A stretch of DNA of 64,000 nt from Janthinobacterium lividum. Lineage in GTDB: Bacteria; Pseudomonadota; Gammaproteobacteria; Burkholderiales; Burkholderiaceae_D. The notes under the pieces are model-generated. The model was not told the DNA's origin, did not search any database, and saw nothing but the letters and a program-made list of their open reading frames with translations. The stretch's first letter is position 1, and each line of letters begins with the position of its first letter. Position numbers and translations under genes: made by a program. The DNA lies in NCBI RefSeq assembly GCF_011601275.1, contig NZ_JAAOLY010000009.1:203578-267577 (forward strand), in the 5' to 3' direction. Positions 1 through 8,878 of the stretch are shown in pieces.

Positions 1-19
1 AATTCAATCATGTATAGGC

Positions 20-1087
20 TTATCCGAGCAGCGCTTCGACAAATTCGGCAGCCACAAAAGGCTGCAAGTCTTCAATTTTCTCACCGATGCCGATGAAATA
101 CACAGGCACGGGGCGCACGCGGGCAATCGCCGCCAGCACCCCGCCCTTGGCGGTACCGTCCAGCTTGGTGATCACCAGGCCGCTCAATTGCAGGGCATCG
201 TCAAACGCTTTCACTTGCGTGAGGGCGTTCTGGCCCGTATTGCCGTCGATGACGAGCAGGGTTTCATGCGGCGCGCCATCCATGCCCTTGCCGATCACGC
301 GCTTGATTTTCTTCAATTCTTCCATCAGGTGCAACTGCGTCGGCAAGCGTCCCGCCGTATCGACCATGACCACGTCGATGCCGCGCGCCTTCGCCGATTG
401 CACGGAGTCGTAGGCCACGGCGGCAGGGTCGCCCGATTCCTGCGAGATCACGGTAACGTTGTTGCGCTCGCCCCAGACCATCAGTTGTTCGCGCGCGGCG
501 GCGCGGAAGGTGTCGCCCGCGGCCAGCAGCACGGACTGGTTGTTCGACTGCATGTGCTTGGCCAGCTTGCCGATGGTGGTGGTCTTGCCGGCGCCATTCA
601 CGCCGGAAATCATCATCACCAGCGGCTTGTGGCGGCCCAGCTCGAAGCGCTTTTCCAGCGGCGAGAGCAGGTCGATCAGCAGCACTTTCAAGGCGGCCTT
701 GACGGCGGCGGCGTCGAGCAGCTTGTCTTCCTTGACCTTTTTCTTCAATTCCGTCAGCAGGAATTCCGTGGCGTCGATGCCCGCGTCGGACATCAGCAAG
801 GCCGCTTCGAGCTCTTCGTACAGGGCGTCGTCGATCTTTGCGCCGACGAACAGCACGGACAAGGTATTCGAGGTTTTCGACAGGCCGGCCTTCAGGCGCG
901 TCATCCACGATTTTTTCTCGGGTTCGGCGGCCACGATCACGGGCACGAGCTCGGCCGGCGCGCCGCTCAGGGGCGCAGCGGACGGGGCTGCTGCTGGCGC
1001 GGCAGGCGGCGTGGCGGCGGGAAGGACGAGGGGCTTGGCTGGCGCAGCCTCGGGAGCGATGGGTTTTTTCTTGAAGAAACTAAACAT
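20..1087 (-). CDS. ftsY: Signal recognition particle receptor FtsY
   Basis: GTPase receptor that docks SRP-ribosome complexes at the inner membrane for co-translational protein insertion. The 355-residue protein has a basic start (MFSFFKKK), an Ala/Pro-rich stretch to about residue 55 (a short form of the variable acidic region), then the N and G domains. Visible GTPase motifs are the P-loop GVNGAGKTTT at 162-171, DTAGR at 243-247 and TKLDG at 307-311. I chose the ATG at 1085-1087 over an in-frame start at 1177 because the amphipathic MFSFFKK start is typical of the family. A TAGAAT hexamer (minus strand, 1149-1154) could be a -10 box, without a good -35. The gene ends 19 bases from the window edge. 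Confidence 0.97.
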   Translation of the reverse strand: MFSFFKKKPIAPEAAPAKPLVLPAATPPAAPAAAPSAAPLSGAPAELVPVIVAAEPEKKSWMTRLKAGLSKTSNTLSVLFVGAKIDDALYEELEAALLMSDAGIDATEFLLTELKKKVKEDKLLDAAAVKAALKVLLIDLLSPLEKRFELGRHKPLVMMISGVNGAGKTTTIGKLAKHMQSNNQSVLLAAGDTFRAAAREQLMVWGERNNVTVISQESGDPAAVAYDSVQSAKARGIDVVMVDTAGRLPTQLHLMEELKKIKRVIGKGMDGAPHETLLVIDGNTGQNALTQVKAFDDALQLSGLVITKLDGTAKGGVLAAIARVRPVPVYFIGIGEKIEDLQPFVAAEFVEALLG

Positions 1088-1251
1088 GGATGTGTGGTGG
1101 CGGGTGCTGACCTTAGGCCCGGCGGCGCCGGACACTGTTGATCCGGCTATTCTACCAGAGCGCGCCCGGCCCTTCATGCTTTACTGTTCGATTGGCAACA
1201 TTGCGCGGCTATCCACGGAGATCGCCGCAGTTGCCGCGCTTTCCAGCCGGT

Positions 1252-2235
1252 TCAGTGGGTTTGCAGGGCCAGCGCCTGATGGCGGCGGCGCCAGTCGGCG
1301 ATGCTTTCGTCGACTTGCCGCAAGTCCAGCACGTGCAAAAAGGCTGGCGGCTGGCGGTACAACACGGGACTGCGTCCGCCGGCCCACAATTCCATGCTTG
1401 ACGGCAAGCTCGCATGCAGCTGCTGCAGGCTGTCGCGCGTCTGCCGTTGCTTGCTCGCGCTGGAAAACGATAGCGCGACGATATCGGCCCGCTGCGAGCG
1501 GGCGGCCGCGACGATATCCGTCAGCGGCGTTTCCACTCCCAGCGACATGCAATGGGCGCCGGCCGCCGCGCACAGCGCTTCGGCCATCAGCAGCCCCAGG
1601 CCATGACGCTCCTGCGGCAAGGTGCTGAGGACGATGCGCGGCGTGCGCGTGGACGGGCTGCTTGCTTGCGGCAGGGAAAAGATGGCGTGGCGCATCACCG
1701 TCTGCAAGGTTTCGCTATACAGATGCTCTTCATACACGGCCAGGTCGCCGCAAGCCCACGCTTCGCCCACCATGCCCGTGAGGGGGGCGATCACGTCGAT
1801 GGTGAACGCTTTCAAGCCCAGCACGGCCAGCGCCTGGCGCAGGGCGTCGCCCAGTTCCGTCATCTGGTGGCCACGGCAAAGGGACAGGTAGTGTTCGAGC
1901 TGGGGTGCCGGCGTGGATGGCGCTGCGCTGCCGGCGCTGGCCAGCTGCTGCAGTTGCAAGGTGCTGTGCTGCATGATTTTGCCAGGACGAAATCCGAGGT
2001 CCAGCAGGCGTTTGACCATGCGCAATTTTTGCACTTGCTCGGCCGGGTAGCTGCGTTCGCCAAAGGCGTCGCGCTGGGGCTGGGGAAAGGCATAGCGGCG
2101 CTCCCACACACGCAAGGTTTCCTTGGCCAGTCCGGTATCGCGCTCGACATCGCTGATGCTGAAGGCGGAAGTAGGTTGCAGGTCAGTATCCATACCAGGG
2201 GGCTTGCTCGCATGCCAAAAGAACGTGGAGTGCAT
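1252..2235 (-). CDS. litR: MerR-family regulator with B12-binding photosensor domain (LitR/CarH type)
   Basis: Predicted light-responsive transcription factor of 327 residues. An N-terminal MerR winged helix (about residues 25-95, with FSISDVERDTGL and a LRVWERRYAF segment) is followed by a cobalamin-binding module. The two signatures of adenosylcobalamin photoreceptors are present: Wx9EH (W160, E170-H171) and ExHxxG (E209, H211, G214, lower axial ligand motif). In characterised CarH/LitR proteins the AdoCbl-bound dark form represses and light breaks the Co-C bond and releases DNA. The ATG at 2233-2235 is preceded by GGAAGG at good spacing; a later ATG at 2193 has no ribosome-binding site. 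It is divergent from the lipid-modification operon at 2397, its probable target. Family call is firm; light response is inferred from residues. Confidence 0.88.
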   Translation of the reverse strand: MHSTFFWHASKPPGMDTDLQPTSAFSISDVERDTGLAKETLRVWERRYAFPQPQRDAFGERSYPAEQVQKLRMVKRLLDLGFRPGKIMQHSTLQLQQLASAGSAAPSTPAPQLEHYLSLCRGHQMTELGDALRQALAVLGLKAFTIDVIAPLTGMVGEAWACGDLAVYEEHLYSETLQTVMRHAIFSLPQASSPSTRTPRIVLSTLPQERHGLGLLMAEALCAAAGAHCMSLGVETPLTDIVAAARSQRADIVALSFSSASKQRQTRDSLQQLHASLPSSMELWAGGRSPVLYRQPPAFLHVLDLRQVDESIADWRRRHQALALQTH

Positions 2236-2322
2236 TTTACGCCTTCCGCTGCCCCGTACCAAATAGCTGAATCCGATTAGAAATTGCCGACGTATAAGTT
2301 TCTGAATGGCTCAGGACGCTCA

Positions 2323-2378
2323 TTGACATAAATCAATATTTCATCGATTATCCATGAGGCTTATTTGTCCAGGACAAA
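2323..2378 (+). promoter_or_regulatory. Promoter and candidate LitR operator for the lipid-modification operon
   Basis: TTGACA (2323-2328), a 17-base spacer and GATTAT (2346-2351) form a good sigma-70 promoter 46 bases before the first gene. Just downstream lies the perfect palindrome TTTGTCCAGGACAAA (2364-2378), which would cover the first transcribed bases, where a bound repressor would block transcription. A second CAGGAC half-site occurs at 2312-2317. Assignment of the palindrome to the divergent MerR/B12 regulator is inference from position. Confidence 0.6.
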
Positions 2379-2396
2379 CTTAACACGGGTGCACTC

Positions 2397-3710
2397 ATGA
2401 AAATTGCCGTCGTCGGAGCAGGAATTGCAGGATTGTCGTGTGCCTATCGCCTGGCGCAAGCGGGCCAGGACGTCACCTTGTACGAGGCGGGCGACTATTT
2501 TGGCGGCCACAGTCATACGGTCGATGTCACGCTCGACGGCGTCACGCATGGCGTGGACACGGGTTTTCTCGTGTTCAACCACGCCACCTATCCGAACCTG
2601 GTGCAACTGTTCGACGAACTCGGTGTCGAGGCGGCCGACAGCGACATGTCGTTTTCCGTCAAAATGCCGCTGGGCACGGCATCCGATGCGCGCGTGCTGG
2701 AATGGGCGGGCGCCAATGTCGATACCGTGTTTACCCAGCGCAGCAATCTGCTGCGCCCCGCCTTCTTGCGCATGCTGCGCGACATCCTGCGCTTCAACCG
2801 CCAGGCCAGCGCCCTGGCGACGGGAAGCGTGCCGGCGCCGGCCATGTCCCTGGGCGAATTTCTCGACCTGCACAATTATGGCGACGAGTTCCGCCACTGG
2901 TATCTGCTGCCGATGGCCGCCTGCATCTGGTCGTGTCCGGCGCGCCAGATGCTGGCCTTTCCATTGGCCACTTTCATCCGTTTCTGCCACAACCATGGCT
3001 TGCTGCAAGTGAGCGACCGTCCGCAATGGCGCACGGTGCGGGGCGGATCGCGCGCGTACGTGGAAAAACTGCTGGCCGGCATCCCGCAGCAGCGCCTCGC
3101 TTGCCCCGTGCTGGCCGTGCGCCGCCAGCCGCACGGTGGCGCGCGCATGGTCGAGCTGCATACGGCCGCCGGCGTCGAGCATGTCGATCACGTCGTGCTC
3201 GCTTGCCACAGCGACCAGTCGCTGGCCTTGCTGGCCGATATCCGCGACGACGAGCGCTCCGTGCTGGAAGCCGTGCGCTACCAGCCGAACCGGGCCGTGC
3301 TGCATACGGATGCGTCCTGCCTGCCGCAGCGCCGCAAGGCCTGGTCCGCCTGGAATTACCAGGGGCGGCCGGCAGTGGCGGAAGGCGAGGCGCCGCAAGT
3401 GTGCGTGCATTACTTGCTGAACCAGCTGCAGCCGCTGCCTTTCAGCACGCCCGTCATCGTCTCGCTCAATCCGCTCGACGAGCCCGCTCCGGCCAGCATC
3501 ATCGACGAATTTTCGTACGCCCACCCCGTGTTCGATGGCGCGGCCATTGCCGCCCAGGCGCGCCTGGCCGGTTTCCAGGGTGCGCAGCACACGTGGTTCG
3601 CGGGCGCCTGGACGGGCTATGGTTTCCATGAAGACGGTTTGAAGTCGGGCCTGGCCGTGGCGCAAATACTCAATGGCATGGCGACGGCGGAGCTCGGCCA
3701 TGCCGCGTGA
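2397..3710 (+). CDS. FAD-dependent amine-oxidase-family oxidoreductase
   Basis: Flavoprotein of 437 residues starting with an ADP-binding Rossmann motif, VVGAGIAGLSCAYRL (GxGxxG at about 7-12), followed by the typical E-A-G-D-YFGGHSHT segment of the flavin amine oxidase / phytoene-desaturase-like superfamily. Members next to cyclopropane synthase and DUF1365 genes are often annotated as cyclopropane/cyclopropene fatty acid synthesis flavoproteins. It probably oxidises or desaturates a modified acyl chain rather than an amine. First gene of an eight-gene operon; its end overlaps the next start by 11 bases. The exact substrate cannot be read from sequence. Confidence 0.85.
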   Translation: MKIAVVGAGIAGLSCAYRLAQAGQDVTLYEAGDYFGGHSHTVDVTLDGVTHGVDTGFLVFNHATYPNLVQLFDELGVEAADSDMSFSVKMPLGTASDARVLEWAGANVDTVFTQRSNLLRPAFLRMLRDILRFNRQASALATGSVPAPAMSLGEFLDLHNYGDEFRHWYLLPMAACIWSCPARQMLAFPLATFIRFCHNHGLLQVSDRPQWRTVRGGSRAYVEKLLAGIPQQRLACPVLAVRRQPHGGARMVELHTAAGVEHVDHVVLACHSDQSLALLADIRDDERSVLEAVRYQPNRAVLHTDASCLPQRRKAWSAWNYQGRPAVAEGEAPQVCVHYLLNQLQPLPFSTPVIVSLNPLDEPAPASIIDEFSYAHPVFDGAAIAAQARLAGFQGAQHTWFAGAWTGYGFHEDGLKSGLAVAQILNGMATAELGHAA

Positions 3711-4497
3711 TCCATCGCCGCCCGTGGCGCCGCAGCCCCAGCTGTGCCTGGGACAGGTGCGCCATGCGCGGCTGCGCCCGCGCGCGCATGCTTTTACTTA
3801 CGGCATGTTTTATCTGCGCCTGCCCTTGCGCAGCATGGGCGCGCACGATTTTCCTGCGCGGCTGATTTCACGCAACGGCGCCAATGTGCTGTGCTTCCGC
3901 GACAGCGACCATGGCGATGGCACGATGCCGCTGCTGGACTGGATCGACGGCTTGCTGCGCCAGCAGGGCGTGCTGGATGCGGGCGGCGAAATCTGGCTGC
4001 AAACCATGCCGCGCATGTTCGGCTATGTCTTCAATCCCGTCAGTTTCTGGTTTTGCCACCGCCCGGATGGCGCGTTGCGGGCCGTTGTCTGCGATGTGCG
4101 CAATACCTTTGGCGAGCGTCACCTGTACCTGCTCGAGCAGGGCGGCGCCATCGCGTATGGCAGCGAGTTGCGCGCCAATAAAATTTTCCACGTTTCTCCG
4201 TTTTGCAAGGTGGAAGGAAATTATCGTTTCCGTTTCTTGCGCAATAGCGAACTGGGCGGCGAACGCCACTTGGCCAAGGTCGATTACGACGACCTCGACG
4301 GTCCACTGCTGCAGACGAGCTTGTCCGGCACGGCGCAGCCGCTGCGCGATGGCGCCATCGCCTGGGCCTTGCTGCGCTATCCCCTGATGACGTTTGGCGT
4401 GATGGCGCGCATCCATTGGCAAGCCTTGCGCCTGTGGCTGCGTCGCGTGCCGTTTTTCAGCAAACCCCACCCTCCACAAGAAAAGGTGTCCCGATGA
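3700..4497 (+). CDS. DUF1365 family protein
   Basis: A 265-residue DUF1365 protein, recognisable from its start (LCLGQVRHARLRPRAHAFTY), the central NPVSFWFCH segment and the GNYRFRF region. The family is found almost exclusively between a flavin amine oxidase and a cyclopropane-fatty-acid synthase, as here, and its reaction is not established; a role in fatty-acid modification is inferred from context. The ATG at 3700 follows a GGAG at suitable distance; an in-frame ATG at 3673 lies inside the upstream gene without a better site. It ends in an ATGA overlap with the next gene, implying translational coupling. Confidence 0.85.
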   Translation: MPRDPSPPVAPQPQLCLGQVRHARLRPRAHAFTYGMFYLRLPLRSMGAHDFPARLISRNGANVLCFRDSDHGDGTMPLLDWIDGLLRQQGVLDAGGEIWLQTMPRMFGYVFNPVSFWFCHRPDGALRAVVCDVRNTFGERHLYLLEQGGAIAYGSELRANKIFHVSPFCKVEGNYRFRFLRNSELGGERHLAKVDYDDLDGPLLQTSLSGTAQPLRDGAIAWALLRYPLMTFGVMARIHWQALRLWLRRVPFFSKPHPPQEKVSR

Positions 4498-5729
4498 GCT
4501 CCGATTCCCTGCCGACCGGCCTGCAGGCGCGCAGCAGCGTTTGTCACGATCACTCGCATCTCGACATGCCCGCCTCCGGGCGCATGATCTTGCGCCTGCT
4601 GCAAAAATTGCAGCATGGCGCCCTGCGCCTGCGCACGCCCGACGGCAGCATCTTGCTGTATGGCGATGGCAGTCATCCCGTGACCCTGGACTTGCACAAC
4701 TGGCGTTTGTGCTCGGCCGTGCTGCGCTCGGGCGACATCGGCTTTGCGGAAACCTTTATCGCCGGCGACTGGCGCACGGATAATCTGCCCGGCTTGATCG
4801 AACTGATGATACGCAACCGCGCGCAGATTGAATCGCTGATCTACGGCAACTGGTGGGGCAACCTGGTCTACAAGCTGCGGCATTTACTCAACCGCAATTC
4901 GCGCGCCGGCAGCAAGAAGAATATCCACGCCCATTACGACATCGGCAACGCCTTTTACCAGTTGTGGCTGGACCCGTCGATGACGTATTCAAGCGCGCTG
5001 TTCAGCGAAGGCGCCAGCCTGGAGCAGGCGCAAGTGGCCAAATACCGGCGCATCGCCGATCAGTTGCAACTGCAGCCAGGCGCCAGGGTGCTGGAAATCG
5101 GCTGCGGCTGGGGCGGTTTCGCGGAAACGGCGGCGCGCGACCATGGCGCCCACGTGACGGGTTTGACTTTATCCACGGAGCAACTTGCCTATGCGCGCCA
5201 GCGCCTGCAGGACGCGGGGCTGGCTGAGCAGGCCGACCTGCAGCTGTGCGACTACCGCGACAGCGCCGGCCAGTACGACGCCATCGCCTCGATCGAGATG
5301 TTCGAAGCCGTGGGGCAAAGCTACTGGCCCGGCTATTTTGCCTGCGTGGCGCGCAACCTGAAGCTGGGAGGACGGGCCTGCATCCAGACCATCGTCATCG
5401 CCGATGAACTGTTCGAGCGCTACAGCAAGAGCACGGATTTTATTCAACAGTACATTTTCCCGGGCGGCATGCTGCCGTCGCCGGCCGAGTTTCGCCGCGC
5501 CGCCGAGGCGCAGGGCCTGCGCGTGGAAGACGCTTTCAGCTTTGGCCTCGATTATGCGGAAACCTTGCGCCAGTGGCGCGCCAGCTTCCTGGCCCAGCGC
5601 ACGGCGCTGGAAAAGCAGGGTTTCGATGGCCGTTTCCTGCTGACCTGGGAATTTTACCTTGCGTATTGCGAGGCCGCCTTCCAGGCGTACAACACGGATG
5701 TGATGCAATTTACCCTGATCAAGGACTGA
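4494..5729 (+). CDS. cfa: Cyclopropane-fatty-acid-phospholipid synthase family methyltransferase
   Basis: SAM-dependent enzyme of 411 residues that adds a methyl or methylene group across the double bond of unsaturated acyl chains in phospholipids. The SAM-binding motif VLEIGCGWGGFAE lies near residues 198-210, preceded by the characteristic NIHAHYDIGNAFYQLWLD and MTYSSALF segments; the FQQYIFPGG-like part (DFIQQYIFPGGMLPS) is also present. The family includes true cyclopropane synthases and methyltransferases that make methylated or furan fatty acids, and sequence alone does not separate these. Start chosen at the ATG in the ATGA overlap with DUF1365, behind AAGAAAAGG. Confidence 0.93.
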   Translation: MSSDSLPTGLQARSSVCHDHSHLDMPASGRMILRLLQKLQHGALRLRTPDGSILLYGDGSHPVTLDLHNWRLCSAVLRSGDIGFAETFIAGDWRTDNLPGLIELMIRNRAQIESLIYGNWWGNLVYKLRHLLNRNSRAGSKKNIHAHYDIGNAFYQLWLDPSMTYSSALFSEGASLEQAQVAKYRRIADQLQLQPGARVLEIGCGWGGFAETAARDHGAHVTGLTLSTEQLAYARQRLQDAGLAEQADLQLCDYRDSAGQYDAIASIEMFEAVGQSYWPGYFACVARNLKLGGRACIQTIVIADELFERYSKSTDFIQQYIFPGGMLPSPAEFRRAAEAQGLRVEDAFSFGLDYAETLRQWRASFLAQRTALEKQGFDGRFLLTWEFYLAYCEAAFQAYNTDVMQFTLIKD

Positions 5730-5731
5730 CC

Positions 5732-6280
5732 ATGCGCCGTTTGCTTGCCGTTGTTGTGTTGTTGTTGACCATGTCCGCTGCCGTGGCAGCGCCGCCTGCC
5801 TTTATCGCTGCCGACGTGCCCGAAGCCCGCCTGGCGGGCGAGGGCGAATACACGTGGTTCGGCATGCGTATTTATCGGGCGCAACTGTGGGTGGGCCCGC
5901 AAGGCTACCAGGGCGCGGCGTCCGAAACGGCGCCGTTTGCGCTGGAATTGCGCTATGCGCGTGCGCTCGACGGCAAGAAGATCGCCGAAGCCAGTTATGA
6001 ACAGATGCAGAAAATCGGCGCGGGCACGCCGGAGCAGCGCCTGGCGTGGCTGGCCGCCATGCAGCGCATCTTTCCTGACGTCAAGGAAGACCAGCGCATC
6101 GCGGGCGTCTACCGGGCCGGCATCGCGCCCGGTGTGCGCTTTTACCTCGACGGCAAGGTGCTGGCGGACGTGAGCGATGGCGACTTCGCGCGCGCCTTCT
6201 TTGCCATCTGGCTGTCGCCGTCGACGACGGCACCGAAGCTGCGCGCGGCCTTGCTGCAGAGTGCGGCCCCGCTGCCATGA
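5732..6280 (+). CDS. Exported chalcone-isomerase-like protein
   Basis: A 182-residue protein with a cleavable signal peptide (MRRLLAVVVLLLTMSAAVAA, then PPAF) and a chalcone-isomerase-like fold signature: TWFGMRIYRAQLWV, then LRYARALDGKKIAEASYEQM. In bacteria this domain is thought to bind fatty acids or similar hydrophobic ligands rather than to isomerise chalcones; activity here is unknown. It begins two bases after the cfa stop and ends in an ATGA overlap with the transporter gene, so it is embedded in the lipid operon and probably handles a lipid product in the periplasm. Confidence 0.75.
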   Translation: MRRLLAVVVLLLTMSAAVAAPPAFIAADVPEARLAGEGEYTWFGMRIYRAQLWVGPQGYQGAASETAPFALELRYARALDGKKIAEASYEQMQKIGAGTPEQRLAWLAAMQRIFPDVKEDQRIAGVYRAGIAPGVRFYLDGKVLADVSDGDFARAFFAIWLSPSTTAPKLRAALLQSAAPLP

Positions 6281-7563
6281 ATGCCGTGGGCAGCGCCTTG
6301 AGCTTGCCAGCCTTGTTCAGTTATGGCCTGTTCGGCTTGCCGCTGGCCATGCTGGCGCTGCCCATCTATATATATGTAGCGCCGTTTTATGCGCAACGCA
6401 GCAGCCTGGACCTGGCGCAGATCGGCGCCGTGCTGCTGGCGGCCCGCATCGCCGCCGCCTTCATCGATCCTGCCTTGGGTGCCTGGATGGCGCGTGGCGG
6501 GCGCAGCTATGCCGTATATGTCGGCGCCTCGCTACCCTTGCTGCTGCTGGGCTTTGGCGCCCTGTTCCATCCACCCGCCATGCGGGAAACGGCCACCCTG
6601 GCCTGGTTCCTGGCTGCCTTGCTGCTCGTCTACACCGCCTATGGCCTGGCCGGCATCGCGCACCAGAGCTGGGGTGCGGCCCTGAGCCAGCTGCGCGCGC
6701 AGCGGGCGCGGGTGACGGCCGTGCGCGAAGGCTGCGGCTTGTTCGGCGTGATCCTGGCGGCGGGGCTCACTTCGGTGTTCGGCTATGACGGCTTGTCGCT
6801 GGCCTTTGCCGTCTGCCTGCTGGCGGCGGGCGCGCTGCTGCTGGCGCGCGCGCCGCGTCCGGCTTTGCGCAGTGACGGGGAGGCGGTCTCCCGAACTGGC
6901 ACTGGCTGGAAGCTGCCATTTCGCCAGCGCGCGTTCCGCTGGCTGTTTGCCGTCTTGCTTGTCAATGGCGTGGCGGCCGCCATTCCCGCCACGCTGTTCC
7001 TGTTCTTTGCCGGTGATTACTTGCGCCTCGGGCATTACGCCGGACCGTTTTTGATCGTTTACTTTTGCGCGGCGGCAGCCTCGATGCCCGTGTGGGTGGC
7101 GCTGGCGCGCCGCTTTGGCGAGGCGCGCGCCTGGGGCGGCGCCATGCTGCTGGCCGCGACCGTGTTTGTCTGGGCGTATGGCCTGAGCGCAGGCGCCGCC
7201 TGGGGCTTTGCCGCCATCTGCCTGCTGTCTGGCCTGGCCCTGGGCGCCGACCTGGCCTTGCCGCCGGCCCTGCTGGCGGGGCTGATTGGCGCGGCCGGCC
7301 ATGCCGGACGGCACGAAGCGGCATATTTCGGCTGGTGGAACTGGGGCGTGCAGATGAGCCTGGCGCTGGCGGCCGGCATCGCCTTGCCCCTGCTGGCCTG
7401 GCTCGGCTACGTGCCGGGCAGCGGCGGCGGCGGCTTGCCGGCCCTGGCGGCGGCCTACGCCTTGCTGCCCTGCGCCTTGAAACTGCTGGCGGCGCTGCTG
7501 CTGTGGCGCGCGCCTTTACAACATATATATAGTGAACCCCGGGAGTATCGACCATGTACCTGA
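6277..7563 (+). CDS. MFS transporter, GPH (glycoside-pentoside-hexuronide)-like
   Basis: Integral membrane protein of 428 residues with about twelve hydrophobic segments, beginning LPALFSYGLFGLPLAMLALPIYIYVAPFYA, a start typical of GPH-like cation symporters. Transporters of this kind recur in the DUF1365/cfa/flavoprotein clusters, so the substrate is more likely lipid-related than a sugar; this is inference. The gene overlaps its neighbours at both ends (ATGA at 6277 and 10 bases at 7554). Two alternating TA runs that use rare ATA codons lie near its start and end (6366-6376 and 7522-7532). Confidence 0.8.
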   Translation: MNAVGSALSLPALFSYGLFGLPLAMLALPIYIYVAPFYAQRSSLDLAQIGAVLLAARIAAAFIDPALGAWMARGGRSYAVYVGASLPLLLLGFGALFHPPAMRETATLAWFLAALLLVYTAYGLAGIAHQSWGAALSQLRAQRARVTAVREGCGLFGVILAAGLTSVFGYDGLSLAFAVCLLAAGALLLARAPRPALRSDGEAVSRTGTGWKLPFRQRAFRWLFAVLLVNGVAAAIPATLFLFFAGDYLRLGHYAGPFLIVYFCAAAASMPVWVALARRFGEARAWGGAMLLAATVFVWAYGLSAGAAWGFAAICLLSGLALGADLALPPALLAGLIGAAGHAGRHEAAYFGWWNWGVQMSLALAAGIALPLLAWLGYVPGSGGGGLPALAAAYALLPCALKLLAALLLWRAPLQHIYSEPREYRPCT

Positions 7564-8114
7564 TGAGCTATTGCCGGCGCGGCATGACGGCGGCCGCTTT
7601 GCTGCTGGCGTTGTCTGCCTGCTCCACGGCTCCCACGCCGGCCATGTACGCGCAGGAAACACCCAAGCTGGACTTGCAGCAGTACTTCAACGGCACGCTC
7701 GACGCCCATGGCATCTTCCAGGACCGCTCCGGCAAGGTGGTCAAGCGTTTCACCGTCGTGATGCGGGCCAGCTGGGTGGGCGAGACGGGTACGCTGGACG
7801 AGGATTTCACGTATTCGGACGGCAGCAGACAACGCCGCATGTGGACCTTGCGCAAGACGGCGCCCGGACGCTTCATCGGTACCGCACCCGACGTAATAGG
7901 CGAGGCCGTCGGCGAAGTGGCCGGCAATGCGCTGCGCTGGCAATACGTGCTGGCGCTGCCCGTCGATGGCACGGTCTATCACGTCGACTTCGAGGACTGG
8001 ATGTTCCTGATGGATGACAAGGTCATGCTCAACCGCGCCGCCATGAGCAAGTTCGGCTTCAGCCTGGGCGCCGTCACCTTATCGTTCAGCAAGCGTCCAC
8101 AGGCGGCCCCATGA
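7554..8114 (+). CDS. DUF3833 lipoprotein
   Basis: A 186-residue lipoprotein: an N-terminal hydrophobic stretch followed by the lipobox LSAC (Cys about residue 23), then the DUF3833 body with LQQYFNGTLDAHGIFQDRSGKVV, a DEDFTYSDG turn and the WQY-LPVDG segment. The family has no proven function. The mature chain looks like a lipocalin-type beta-barrel that could bind a lipid at a membrane face. It overlaps the transporter upstream by 10 bases and the SDR downstream by ATGA, consistent with one co-translated operon. Confidence 0.82.
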   Translation: MYLMSYCRRGMTAAALLLALSACSTAPTPAMYAQETPKLDLQQYFNGTLDAHGIFQDRSGKVVKRFTVVMRASWVGETGTLDEDFTYSDGSRQRRMWTLRKTAPGRFIGTAPDVIGEAVGEVAGNALRWQYVLALPVDGTVYHVDFEDWMFLMDDKVMLNRAAMSKFGFSLGAVTLSFSKRPQAAP

Positions 8115-8878
8115 ATCGCAAGATCACCAACTGGGCCGGCAAGCACGTGTGGATCATCGGTGCTTCCAGCGGCATCGGCGCCGCGTGCGCCACCTTGCTG
8201 CTGGAGCAGGGCGCCAGCGTGGCCTTGTCGGCCCGCCATCGCGCCAGCCTGGAGCAGCTGTGCGAAGGGCAGCCGCTGGCGCAGGCATTGCCGCTCGATA
8301 TCACCCAGCACGCGCAGCTGCGGGCCGTCTGCGCGCAATTGCAGCAGCAATGGACGCATATCGACTTGATACTGGTGGTCGCTGGCGGCTATCAGGCCAT
8401 GCGCGCCGATAGCTTTGACCTCGAGGCGGCCCAGGGTTTGCTGGCCCTGAATGTGGGCGGCGTCTTCAATTGCCTGGAGCAAGCCTTGCCGTGGCTGTTG
8501 CGCCAGGGCGGCGGCGGCATCGGCATCGTCGCTTCGGTGGCCGGTTATGGCGGCTTGCCCAAGGCGCTCGCGTACGGCGCCAGCAAGGCAGCGCTGATCA
8601 ACCTGACGGAGTCGCTGTATCTGGATTTGCATCCACGCGGGATTGATGTGTATCAAATCAACCCTGGTTTTGTCGCCACCCCCTTGACTGCAGACAACGA
8701 TTTCACCATGCCGGCCCTGATGACGGCGCGGGACGCGGCGGCCGCCATGCTCGACGGCATCGAGCGGGGCCAGTTCCACATCCACTTTCCCAAGCGCTTT
8801 ACGAATACCCTGCGCTTGGCGCGGCTGTTGCCGTACCGCGCCTATTTTTGGCTGATCCGCAAGGTGACGGGCGTATGA
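8111..8878 (+). CDS. Short-chain dehydrogenase/reductase
   Basis: NAD(P)-dependent SDR of 255 residues. The cofactor motif GASSGIG lies at about 17-23, the NVGG segment follows, the catalytic Ser sits in the SVAGYGG region near 142, and the YxxxK pair is at about Y155/K159 (YGASKAALINL). The substrate is unknown; in this context it probably reduces or oxidises a hydroxy/keto group on a modified fatty acid or related lipid. It is joined to both neighbours by 4-base ATGA overlaps. Confidence 0.88.
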   Translation: MNRKITNWAGKHVWIIGASSGIGAACATLLLEQGASVALSARHRASLEQLCEGQPLAQALPLDITQHAQLRAVCAQLQQQWTHIDLILVVAGGYQAMRADSFDLEAAQGLLALNVGGVFNCLEQALPWLLRQGGGGIGIVASVAGYGGLPKALAYGASKAALINLTESLYLDLHPRGIDVYQINPGFVATPLTADNDFTMPALMTARDAAAAMLDGIERGQFHIHFPKRFTNTLRLARLLPYRAYFWLIRKVTGV

